Below are positions 34,885 through 46,006 of a stretch of DNA of 64,000 nucleotides, piece by piece. The notes below the pieces were generated by a model. That model did no database searches. It saw nothing but the letters and a program-made list of their open reading frames with translations, and was not told the origin of the DNA. The DNA is from Spiroplasma_E ixodetis_B (GTDB lineage Bacteria > Bacillota_I > Bacilli_A > Mycoplasmatales > VBWQ01). Position 1 is the first letter of the stretch. The number at the start of each line of letters is the position of its first letter. The stretch lies in the NCBI RefSeq assembly GCF_040369795.1, contig NZ_AP028955.1:1302001-1366000 (forward strand), read 5' to 3'. Both the position numbers and the translations under genes were made by a program.

Positions 34885-35831
34885 GGAAATTATCCCCACA
34901 TGTACTAGTGTCGAGTAAAAAATGAATTGAAATGAATTCAATAGCATATATTTCAAAATGAAAACGATTGTTTGAAATATATAGCGAAGTTGAAAGTAAT
35001 GAAATGTATCAGGTGTGCTTCTTCTAGTTTGAATGTTTCTGATTTGAGAAGAATAAGATGTTTGAAATGTCATCAAATATTTAGTATTCTTCATGACACC
35101 ATTTTTCACAAGTCACAAACACCTTTGACATCTTGGTTTTATCTCATCTTTAGATGGATAAACACAAAGCATGGTATGCCATCAACAGATGTTGCAAGGG
35201 AATTGGGTGTGACATATAAAAAAGCTTGAAGAATGGGTCATGAAATCAGAACTAGAATTTGGAATCAAGATGCAGGGTTCATTTATGATGGCACAGCACA
35301 TATGGATGAAATGTATCTTTCACATGTAAGTTTTAAAAAACAAGGAAGATCCTTGTTGAATAAAACCTTGATTGTTGGAGTTTATGAGAAAACCAGCAAC
35401 AAACTAATTGTGAAAGTATTGAAAAAAGCAGATGAGAAAAACCTTTTATGATTTGCATTGAAACACATTTCTACTGGGCGTTGTCTATTTGCGGATTCTT
35501 GGAAGGGATATGGAAGTTTCAAAAACTTCTATCACAAACATGAAATCGTAAATCATGAAGTTGGATATGTGTCATCAACAGGTGTAAACACAAACCAGAT
35601 TGAATCTGCATGAAAACACATCCGACGAACTTTCCGAACACACATAAAAGTTTCAAAACATAATATTCATTTATATGCAAAAGAAGCTGCATATAAATTT
35701 AATAAGATACCTATTTTTGAAACTATAATTTTGTGTTTGATTTAGATACATGTGGGGATAATTTCCTAGATAGGCTTTTATCTCCATTTATGTGATAAAA
35801 TTTAAAAATAGTACATAAAGAGATAAAAGCC
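34885..35831 (+). mobile_element. IS1595-like element, full length
   Basis: 947 bp from GGAAATTATCCCC to the palindrome that ends GATAAAAGCC. Flanks are ATAAAATT (34877-34884) and ATAAAATA (35832-35839), matching at 7 of 8 bases. The outer bases of the right end (GGCTTTTATCTCTTTATGTA on the other strand) resemble the left terminal repeat, which supports placing the border after the palindrome. Confidence 0.88.
34972..35745 (+). pseudogene. IS1595-family transposase, N-terminal frameshift
   Basis: The usual ATG at 34922 is followed by an extra AT, which throws the first 17 codons out of frame. A TTG at 34972 opens the rest: CIRC and CLKC zinc-finger pairs, a helical region (STDVARELGVTYKKAWRM), then the ISXO2-like domain with MDEMYLS, FADSWKGYG and NTNQIESAWKHIRR as catalytic residues. 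The 257 residues end at TAG 35743. Loss of about 17 N-terminal residues may or may not abolish activity. Confidence 0.75.
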
Positions 35832-35855
35832 ATAAAATATAAGAGTTATTAAAAA

Positions 35856-36875
35856 ATGCCAGTTATAGATAATAAATATCCAATTCATTTTGTATGAATT
35901 GGAGAAATACCAATTACTGTAAGAAATAATATAATTTATGCAGCTTTATTACATCAACATCAACGTGAAGTTATTTTATGAATTTTTAAAAATGAAAAAA
36001 ATAGAGAAATTACTGAAAATTAAAAACAACAACATAAGTTACTTAATAATATTAAAATTATTAGTTTAAAAGAAATAGAAAATTTAGAAAATAATGATGT
36101 ATTAATATTTGAACAAATATTTAAAAGTAATAGATTAGCAATTAAAGAAAAACTAAAATCAGCATCAGATTTTATAAAAATTGTTATATTAAACCAATAT
36201 GGAGACATTTATTTAGATGGTGATGTTGAATTAAAACGTTCAATCCCTAGATTTCTTTATGCTTGTTATGGTATTTTATTAAATATTAAAATTAAAAAAA
36301 ATGATAATTATAAATTATATTTTGATACAGATTTTTATGATGTAATTGTTGTCACAAAGCATTCTAAAATTATTAGTAAGGTCATAAATGAATTAAGAGA
36401 AGAATTACATCATAAAAATAATCCAACATATGATGTAGGAGAATTGGTAAAAATTCAAAAAATTGTTAATGATATAATTGAAAATAATTTTAAAGAAGAA
36501 GAAAAAGAAATATTATATGATGCTAATAGTCAATATATAGGAGTAGATTTTTATTCAATGAAAAATAATTTATATTTTTCATTAAAGACTTTTAGAAAAA
36601 TGGCATTTCCATCAGAATTATTTTCTTCTTTTGATATTGGTTATCAACACGGTTCCGATAATTGAAATGAAATAAATGAAACCGAATATAATAAACAAAG
36701 AAGATTACAAAAAATATCAGAAGAGTATGTAAAACAAATAAAAATAATAGAAAACATTTCAATAATGATTACATTTGAGGGTAATTATAGTGAAAAAGAT
36801 AAATTTTTATTTCAAAAGAATTTTCAAAAACTTAAAGAGATTTATAATGAGTATATATGAGTAATAATTAGGTAA
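35856..36875 (+). pseudogene. TcdA/TcdB-type glycosyltransferase with in-frame stop
   Basis: From ATG 35856 the protein begins PVIDNKYPIHFVWIGEIP, the entry of the DXD-sugar-binding glycosyltransferase fold. FIKIVILNQYGDIYLDGDVEL has the DXD motif at residues 121-123 (YGGIYLDxD in the family). It resembles the catalytic domain of large clostridial toxins and other effector glycosyltransferases. TAA at codon 56 (36021-36023) interrupts it, and an IS256 at 36871 cuts its 3' end. The length left is 339 codons. No secretion signal is visible. It could instead be a capsular-sugar enzyme of the same clan. Its 5' side abuts the IS1595 end, so its promoter may be lost. Confidence 0.65.
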
Positions 36876-39392
36876 TGTTTAGTAATCTGTGTAACTTACA
36901 AAAATAACTATGTTTAATTAATTCTAGTAAATAAAATTAAATAAATAGAAAGAGTGAGTTACTTATGTCTAAAAAAAATATTAATAATAATGACCCAATA
37001 TCAAAAGCAGTAGATTTATTACTAGAAAATACTGAAGATTTAACAACAGTTTTTAAAGAGGGAGGTTTATATAAAGAATTAACAAAAAGATTAGTTGAAA
37101 AAATGTTGAATTCTGAAATGCAAAATTATTTGGGATATGAAAAAAATCAACATAATAATAGTGAAAATGCTCGTAATGGTATAAGTTCAAAAAAATAATA
37201 ACCCAACAAGGTAAAATTGAGATTAATGTACCACGAGATCGTAATAGTAATTTTGAGCCAGTAATAGTTGCAAAAAGACAAAGAAGATTTGATGGTTTTG
37301 ATCAACAAGTTCTTTCATTAGACATATTCCGTAAATAAATTTTTTAAAAGTCAATTAATAATTTAAAATTTATTTTATAATTTCTTTATTAATAAATTAA
37401 TAAGGTGTTGATAAAAATGAATTTTGAAAATTTAAAAAAATTAAAAAATGAACAATTTTATAGATATTTTGGTATAAAACGTTTTCATTTTGATGAAATG
37501 TTAACAAAATTAATTGAAATAGAAAATTTAAAAAAAATAAAGGTAGAAAATATAAACTTTCAGTTGAAGAAAGATTGATCATGACTTTAGTATACTGAAA
37601 ATAATATCATACTTTTTTCCAAATGAGTATTAAATATAAAATGAGCGCATCAATTTGTTTTCGAAATATTACTTGAGTAGAAAATAAACTTAGTGATGAC
37701 AAAGATTATCAGTTTTTAAAAACAAAATATAAATCAAAAATTGAGAAAAAACAAGAAGATTTAAATGAATTTCAATTTTATTTAATTGATTCAACTGAAA
37801 TTGAAATTGAAAGACCAACTAAAAAAAACTACAGTTAGAATATTTTTCTGGTAAAAGTTGAATGTTTTCTATAAAATTTCAAATTATATATGACTTTTTT
37901 AATAAAAAAAATGTTGATATTTTTGCTGATAATGGAAAAGTACATGATTTTCAAATATTAAAAAATTCAAATCTTGAATTTTCAGAAAAAACAATAATTA
38001 TTGGTGATTTGGGATATCAAGGAATACAAAATATTTATAAAAATACTATATTACCAATTAAAAAAACTAAAAATAAAAAATTAACTAAACAAGAAAAAAT
38101 CTACAATAAAATTATTTCAAAAATTAGAATTAAAGTTGAACATGTTTTTGCTTGATTAAAAAGATTCAAAATTTTAATAAATAAATGTAGAAAAAGTATA
38201 TTTAGACTTATGTACTTAATATTTAACTTACTTTGTGAAATTTTTAATAAAACAAAACCATTAAAATAAAAAAATATTTTTAATATTTTTTTAAAAATTT
38301 AAATTTTTATCAAGTTAATATAAAAATAATATTAACAATTTTTGTTTTTGAAATATAAATTTATTTTTAAAGTATTTTTTTAAAAATATTAACTTCTATA
38401 ATTATTAACGCTAAAAAATTTATAAATATTATTATTGACAATTGATTAAATTTATTTACGGAATATGTCTATTATATGCCAAAGGCATGACTTTATCAGA
38501 TATTAGAATGCAGTTACAAGAGTTATATCATGGTGCTGATATTAGTGAAAGTGTTATTAGTCAAATTACTGATGATGTTATTGATGATGTTAAAGCATGA
38601 CAAAATCGGCCATTAGAAAGTGTTTATCCGATTGTTTATTTTGATTGTATAGTAGTTAAAGTGCGACAAGATAAACGCATTATTAACAAATCAGTTTATA
38701 TAGCACTAGGAGTTGATTTAGAAGGTAAAAAAGATGTTTTAGGTTTATGAATTAGTGAAAATGAAGGTTCTAAGTTTTGATTATCTAATTTCACAGAAAT
38801 GAAAAATCGAGGCTTAAATGATATTCTTATTGCTTGTAGTGACAATTTAACAGGAATGTCAGAAGCAATACAATCAGTTTATCCTAAAACCGAACATCAA
38901 TTATGCATAGTTCATCAAATTAGAAATAGTTTAAAATATGTTTCATATAAACATAGAAAATCACTAGTTACAGATTTAAAACCAATTTATAGTGCATGTA
39001 GCGAAGAACAAGCAATGCAAGCTTTAGAATCTTTTGAAAGTAAATGAAATAAACAATATACTCGAATTGCTAAATCATGATATAAAAATTGAGATAATTT
39101 AATGGTTTTTATTAGTTATCCTGCAGAAATCAAAAGAGTGATTTATACAACAAACGCTATTTAATCTGTTAATAGTTAATTACGAAAAGTTATTAGAAAT
39201 AAAAAAGTTTTTCCAAATGATATGGCAGTTTTTAAAATATTTTACTTAGCAATTGAAAATATAACAAAAAAATGAACAATGCCCATTCAAAATTGAAATA
39301 CAGCAATTGCTCATTTTATGATAAAATTTGAAGATATAATTAATCTAAACTAGTAACTTTGTAAAAAGATACACAGATTTTTAAAAAGCCTC
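36871..39392 (+). mobile_element. IS256-like element, interrupted by IS5
   Basis: Tips at both ends. After removing the IS5 (37320-38470 plus ATT) the length is about 1368 bp. A one-base deletion after SSKK (near 37196) shifts the transposase frame, and TAA replaces GAA in the AIESVNS motif. It is joined directly to another IS256 at 39393. Confidence 0.88.
37320..38470 (+). mobile_element. IS5-like element, full length
   Basis: 1151 bp between ATT (37317-37319) and ATT (38471-38473). Orf1 lacks one base in the LKKTKG codons; Orf2 is complete (GDLGYQGIQ, VEHVFAWLK). Joining the flanks restores the IS256 frame. Confidence 0.92.
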
Positions 39393-40588
39393 CAACAGTT
39401 TTTAAAGAGGGAGGTTTATATAAAGAATTAACAAAAAGATTAGTTGAAAAAATGTTGAATTCTGAAATGCAAAATTATTTAGGATATGAAAAAAATCAAC
39501 ATAATAATAGTGAAAATGCTCGCAATGGTATAAATTCAAAAAAATTAATAACCCAACAAGGTAAAATTGAGATTAATGTACCACGAGATCGTAATAGTAA
39601 TTTTGAGCGAGTAATAGTTGCAAAAAGACAAAGAAGATTTGATGGTTTTTATCAACAAGTTCTTTCATTATATGCCAAAGACATGACTTTATCAGATATT
39701 AGAATGCAGTTACAAGAGTTATATCATGGTGCTGATATTAGTGAAAGTGTTATTAGTCAAATTACTGATGATGTTATTGATGATGTTAAAGCATGACAAA
39801 ATCGGCCATTAGAAAGTTTTTATCCGATTGTTTATTTTGATTGTATAGTAGTTAAAGTACGACAAGATAAACTCATTATTAACAAATCAGTTTATATAGC
39901 ACTAGGAGTTGATTTAGAAGGTAAAAAAGATGTTTTAGGCTTATGAATTAGTGAAAATGAAGGTTCTAAGTTTTGATTATCTAATTTCACAGAAATGAAA
40001 AATCGAGGCTTAAATGATATTCTTATTGCTTGTAGTGACAATTTAACAGAAATGTCAGAAGCGATACAATCAGTTTATCCTAAAACCGAACATCAATTAT
40101 GCATAGTCCATCAAATTAGAAATAGTTTAAAATATGTTTCATACAAACATAGAAAATCGCTAGTTACAGATTTAAAACCAATTTATAGTGCATGTAGTGA
40201 ATAACAAGCAATGCAAGATTTAGAATCTTTTGAAAGTAAATGAAATAAACAATATCCTCAAATTGCTAAATCATGATATAAAAATTGAGATAATTTAATG
40301 GTTTTTATTAGTTATCCTGCAGAAATCAAAAGAGTGATTTATACAACAAATGCTATTGAATCTGTTAATAGTCAATTACGAAAAGTTATTAGAAATAAAA
40401 AAGTTTTTCCAAATGATATGGCAGTTTTTAAAATATTTTACTTAGCAATTGAAAATATAACAAAAAAATGAACACTGCCCATTCAAAATTGAAATACAGC
40501 AATTGCTCATTTTATGATAAAATTTAAAGATAGAATTAATCTAAACTAGTAACTTTGTAAAAAGATACACAGATTTTTAAAAAGCCTC
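39393..40588 (+). mobile_element. IS256-like element, 5' end missing
   Basis: It begins at the codons for TVFKEGGLYKE and runs to the 3' tip AAAAAGCCTC. TAA replaces GAA after YSACS (40201). The 5' edge abuts the tip of the preceding IS256, and the 3' edge abuts an IS630 fragment. Confidence 0.85.
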
Positions 40589-42368
40589 GGTTTATTATCA
40601 AATAATCTTTTACCTTTTTCAGATCAACCATATTTATAAAATTCATTATCATCAATTCCAGATTCATCAATATATACTAAATCTTCATTCATTATTTTAG
40701 CTATTTCTTTTAAAAAATCTTCTTGTTTATTTTTATCTCTTTGTTCATATAAAAAAGTTTTTTTTATATGTATAATTTAGTTTTTTGAAATAGTTATAAA
40801 CTGTTTCTTTAGTCATATCACCAAATTTTTCAATTACTTTTTGAACTGTAACATCTTTATTTTGCGCTAAATAATTTTTTAATTCATCTAAATCCTTTAT
40901 TTTGTGGCTATGTCCTTTTTGATAATTCAAAATTGGTTTTATATGCCCAGTTTCTTTTTTTCTTTTTCTTCATAAGAATAAAGTCTTTCTAGTAATATTT
41001 AACACTTTACAAATTTCTTTAATTTTCATGTTTTTACTTTCATAGGCTTCTATTACTTTTCTTCGTAAGTCTTCACTAGACATATTCCGTAAATAAATTT
41101 TTTAAAAGTCAATTAATAATTTAAAATTTATTTTATAATTTCTTTATTAATAAATTAATAAGGTGTTGATAAAAATGAATTTTGAAAATTTAAAAAAATT
41201 AAAAAATGAACAATTTTATAGATATTTTGGTATAAAACGTTTTCATTTTGATGAAATGTTAACAAAATTAATTGAAATAGAAAATTTAAAAAAAACTAAA
41301 GGTAGAAAATATAAACTTTCAGTTGAAGAAAGATTGATGATGACTTTAGTATACTGAAAAGAATATTATACTTTTTTTCCAAATGAGTATTAAATATAAA
41401 ATGAGTGCATCAAGTTGTTTCCGAAATATTACTTGAGTAGAAAATAAACTTAGTGATAACAAAGATTATCAGTTTTTAAAAACAAAAAATATAGAAGAAA
41501 TTGAGAAAAAACAATAAGATTTAAATGAATTTCCATTTTATTTAATTGATTCAACTGAAATTGAAATTGAAAGACCAACTAAAAAAAACTACAGTTAGAA
41601 TATTTTTCTGGTAAAAGTTGAATGTTTTCTATAAAATTTCAAATTATATATGACTTTTTTAATAAAAAAATTGTTGATATTTTTGCTGATAATGGAAAAG
41701 TACATGATTTTCAAATATTAAAAAATTCAAATCTTGAATTTTCAGAAAAAACAATAATTATTGGTGATTTGGGATATCAAGGAATACAAAATATTTATAA
41801 AAATACTATATTACCAATTAAAAAAACTAAAAATAAAAAATTAACTAAACAAGAAAAAATCTACAATAAAATTATTTCAAAAATTAGAATTAAAGTTGAA
41901 CATGTTTTTGCTTGATTAAAAAGATTCAAAATTTTAATAAATAAATGTAGAAAAAGTATATTTAGACTTATGTAATTAAGATTTAACTTACTTTGTGAAA
42001 TTTTTAATAAAACAAAACCATTAAAATAAAAAAATATTTTTAATATTTTTTTAAAAATTTAAATTTTTATCAAGTTAATATAAAAATAATATTAACAATT
42101 TTTGTGTTTGAAATATCAATTTATTTTTAAAGTATTTTTTTAAAAATATTAACTTCTATAATTATTAACACTAAAAAATTTATAAATATTATTATTGACA
42201 ATTGATTAAATTTATTTACGGAATATGTCTACTTTATGGTTTTGGCATAATTTAATCTTCCTAATCTATTTTAAATATTGCTGAATTGTACTTTTAAATT
42301 CAAAAACTGTTTAAATTACATATTATTATTTTACATTATTTATGAGTAAACATTACTTTAGCTAGCTA
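40589..42368 (-). mobile_element. IS630-like element, 3' part missing, interrupted by IS5
   Basis: Segments 40589-41077 and 42231-42368 join across an IS5 with ACT duplicated. The terminal repeat at 42368 is followed by TA. The transposase lacks everything after FDNK, including two catalytic acids, and has an extra T near 40760. Confidence 0.85.
41078..42230 (+). mobile_element. IS5-like element, full length
   Basis: 1153 bp between ACT (41075-41077) and ACT (42231-42233). An extra T in the YTFFQ codons, a TAA in the KKQEDL region and a TAA in the MYLRF region make it inactive. Confidence 0.9.
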
Positions 42369-43478
42369 TATAACACCTTCTTTATTATTTTTAAAATATT
42401 TATATATGGAATGGCAACCTTTTTTAGGACTGTTTTTTGGTAGACATTTGTGCTTGGTTTTTTATGGGGGTTAAGTAGTTTAGAGCGCTGTGGATTCTTA
42501 TGTTGTTGTATCAATTGATATAATCAAATAATTCTAATTTTAATTGGATTAATGATGTAAAATTTTTATCATTAATAAATTCTGTTTTGAAAGTTTTGAA
42601 AGTTGCTTCAGCAACAGCGTTATCATAAGGACAACCTTTTTTGCTTAAAGAGCGGGTAATATTGAAGGCTAATAAAAGTTTATCAATAGTTTTATTATTA
42701 AATTCATTACCGCGATCGCTATGAAATATTTGAATATTTTTTAAACAACAATTTGAGCACATAAATGCTTGAACTGACTTACCACTTTGATATAAAGCTA
42801 CTATTTGTTTTTTAAATTCATCTGAATATGAGTTAATATTGGCCATAATTATAATTCCTTTCTTTTAACTAATTTGTTCACTTGTCTACGTAATTAGTGT
42901 CCAATAAAGTGTAACCCATCCAATATTTCTTAATTTACATTATTTTCTTTTAAAAAATCTAATAATTGATAATATTCACCATTAATAAATAAATTATATG
43001 CATTTGTTAATTTTTTATTATCTACTTTTTTATTAAAAATAAATCCTTTTTTAAGTGCTTTAAATGCATGATGTCTATCAATTACATAAGGAATATTTTC
43101 ATTTTTAGCAGTAGTTTTAATTCGAGGTGCACCATCACCAATAAATACTAAACTACTTTTATTATAAATATATTGTAAATCAAGAAATTCATAAATTTTA
43201 TTAATAAATTCTGCTTGTTTAATTCTTTGACCATTTTTAGTTTTCATATAAGTAATTTTTTTATCTTTTAAAACATTTCTACTTTTAGTAGATTTTTCTA
43301 AATCTTTACCTTTATTTGCACTAATTGTACGAATACGATTTTTTTGCTTTTTATTATTAAATAATGAACTTATAAAACAATCATCCATATTTACAAATAA
43401 TTTTTCATTTGATAATACTATCTTTTTGTCTTTTACTTTCTCAACATCTATGATTGCATTTTTCATTACATTAGTCAT
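42369..43478 (-). pseudogene. ISLre2/UPF0236 transposase-like protein, fragment
   Basis: The 182-codon frame from 43478 has NMDDCFISS at the first acidic site, VFIGDGAPRIK and YVIDRHHAFKALKKG, the GDG and DRxH motifs of ISLre2-type transposases. The ATG at 43478 uses the last bases before an IS630 terminus, so the real 5' end is missing. TAA follows KENNVN; the remnant beyond is split by an IS3 derivative (42407-42922) and ends at an IS630. It is divergent from the copy at 21624, so two lineages of this element were present. Confidence 0.72.
42407..42922 (-). mobile_element. Internally deleted IS3-like derivative
   Basis: 516 bp with both IS3 ends and ATA duplicated on each side (42404-42406, 42923-42925). 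The middle is deleted, fusing the first 25 codons of orfA to the last part of orfB. This yields one 111-aa frame (42511-42846) that starts MANINSYSDEFKK and ends in the integrase C-terminus with HSDRGNEF and NAVAEATF. Confidence 0.9.
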
Positions 43479-43479
43479 A

Positions 43480-43573
43480 TAGCTAAATAAAGTAATGTTT
43501 ATTCATATATTGAAAAACAAAATCAATAGCTTTTTTAATATTTGGTCAATAATTTGGTAATATTTTTCTTATA
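43480..43573 (-). mobile_element. IS630-like 3' end fragment
   Basis: 94 bp of IS630 3' end (repeat TAGCTAAATAAAGTAATG) lie next to TA 43572-43573, which is the target of a second IS630 in the opposite orientation. Confidence 0.8.
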
Positions 43574-45738
43574 TAGCTAACTAAAGTAATGTTTACTCAT
43601 AAATAATGTAAAATAATAATATGTAATTTAAACAGTTTTTGAATTTAAAAGTACAATTCAGCAATATTTAAAATAGATTAGGAAGATTAAATTATGCCAA
43701 AACCATACAGTGAAGACTTACGAAGAAAATTAATAGAAGCCTATGAAAGTAAAAACATTAAAATTCAAGAAATTTGTAAAGTGTTCAATATTACTAGAAA
43801 GACTTTATTCTTATGAAGAAAAAGAAAAAAAGAAACTGGGCATATAAAACCGATTTTGAATTATCAAAAAGGACATAGCCACAAAATAAAGGATTTAGAT
43901 TAATTAAAAAATTATTTAGCGCAAAATAAATATGTTACAGTTCAAAAAGTAATTGAAAAATTTGGTGATATGACTAAAGAAACAGTTTATAACTATTTCA
44001 AAAAACTAAATTATTCATATAAAAAAACTTTTTTATATGAATAAAGAGATAAAAATAAACAAGAAGATTTTTTAAAAGAAATAGCTAAAATAATGAATGA
44101 AGATTTAGTATATATTAGACATATTCCGTAAATAAATTTAATCAATTGTCAATAATAATATTTATAAATTTTTTAGTGTTAATAATTATAGAAGTTAATA
44201 TTTTTAAAAAAATACTTTAAAAATAAATTTATATTTCAAACACAAAAATTGGTAATATTATTTTTATATTAACTTGATAAAAATTTAAATTTTTAAAAAA
44301 ATATTTTTAATATTTTTTTATTTTAATGGTTTTGTTTTATTAAAAATTTCACAAAGTAAGTTAAATCTTAAGTACATAAGTCTAAATATACTTTTTCTAC
44401 ATTTATTTATTAAAATTTTGAATCTTTTTAATCAAGCAAAAACATGTTCAACTTTAATTCTAATTTTTGAAATAATTTTATTGTAGATTTTTTCTTGTTT
44501 AGTTAATTTTTTATTTTTAGTTTTTTTAATTGGTAATATAGTATTTTTATAAATATTTTGTATTCCTTGATATCCCAAATCACCAATAATTATTGTTTTT
44601 TCTGAAAATTCAAGATTTGAATTTTTTAATATTTGAAAATCATGTACTTTTCCATTATCAGCAAAAATATCAACAATTTTTTTATTAAAAAAGTCATATA
44701 TAATTTGAAATTTTATAGAAAACATTCAACTTTTACCAGAAAAATATTCTAACTGTAGTTTTTTTAGTTGGTCTTTCAATTTCAATTTCAGTTGAATCAA
44801 TTAAATAAAATTGAAATTCATTTAAATCTTCTTGTTTTTTCTCAATTTTTGATTTATATTTTGTTTTTAAAAACTGATAATCTTTGTCATCACTAAGTTT
44901 ATTTTCTACTCAAGTAATATTTCGAAAACAACTTGATGCACTCATTTTATATTTAATACTCATTTGGAAAAAAGTATAATATTCTTTTCAGTATACTAAA
45001 GTCATCATCAATCTTTCTTCAACTGAAAGTTTATATTTTCTACCTTTAGTTTTTTTTAAATTTTCTATTTCAATTAATTTTTTTAACATTTCATCAAAAT
45101 GAAAACGTTTTATACCAAAATATCTATAAAATTGTTCATTTTTTAATTTTTTTAAATTTTCAAAATTCATTTTTATCAACACCTTATTAATTTATTAATA
45201 AAGAAATTATAAAATAAATTTTAAATTATTAATTGACTTTTAAAAAATTTATTTACGGAATATGTCTATTGATGAATCTGGAATTGATGATAATGAATTT
45301 TATAAATATGGTTGATCTGAAAAAGGTAAAATATTATTTGATAATAAATCCGCATATAAAATAAAAAGAATGAGTATAATTGGTTCACTAAATAAAGGTA
45401 AATTAAAAGCCCTATGAGCATTTGAAGGACATTGCAACAGTAAAATTTTTGAATCATATGTAAAAAATATACTAATTCCAGTATTAAAGCGCGGACAAAT
45501 TATAGTTTTAGATAATGCAACGTTTCATAAATCTAAATTAACACAACAATTAATTGAAAATGCTGGATGCAAACTATTATTTCTTCCGCCATATTCTTCT
45601 GATTTAAATCCAATTGAACATTTTTGATTTGCTATAAAACATAATATAAGAAAAATATTACCAAATTATTGACCAAATATTAAAAAAGCGATTGATTTTA
45701 TTTTTCAAGATATGAGTAAACATTACTTTAGTTAGCTA
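43574..45738 (+). mobile_element. IS630-like element, full length, interrupted by IS5
   Basis: Removing the IS5 (44117-45267 plus ATT) restores 1011 bp. TA flanks are 43572-43573 and 45739-45740. TAA replaces GAA after KDLD, and TAA replaces CAA in LYEQRD. It is inserted in rarA on its right side. Confidence 0.9.
44117..45267 (-). mobile_element. IS5-like element, full length
   Basis: 1151 bp between ATT (44114-44116) and ATT (45268-45270). Orf1 and Orf2 are each open, and the junction A-tract has seven A (eight in four other copies). Of all IS5 copies here it has the fewest other lesions. Confidence 0.9.
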
Positions 45739-45739
45739 T

Positions 45740-45985
45740 AGTGATGTTTTACAAGGAAAAATATATCCAATTCCTGATTATTCGAAGCATAATTGATCTA
45801 AAACATTAAAAAAATCAGTAGGTAAAGGTAAATTATATAAATTTCCGCATGATTATGCTAACGATTATGTACAACAACAGTATTTGCCAACAAAGTTAAA
45901 AGATACGAAATATTATCAACCAAAACTTCATAACATTTATGAAAAAAAATTAAATGAAATTTATAATTGATTTACTAAAAAATAA
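45740..45985 (+). pseudogene. rarA: RarA/MgsA replication-associated AAA ATPase, C-terminal stub
   Basis: The last 81 codons of a gene whose 5' part is cut off by the IS630. KLYKFPHDYANDYVQQQYLP, then LKDTKYYQPK, is the characteristic C-terminal tail of RarA (Pfam MgsA_C), a clamp-loader-like ATPase acting at stalled forks. The AAA domain is not in the window, so the gene is broken here. Confidence 0.75.
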
Positions 45986-46006
45986 AATTCTGAGGCGCAA
46001 AATAAA

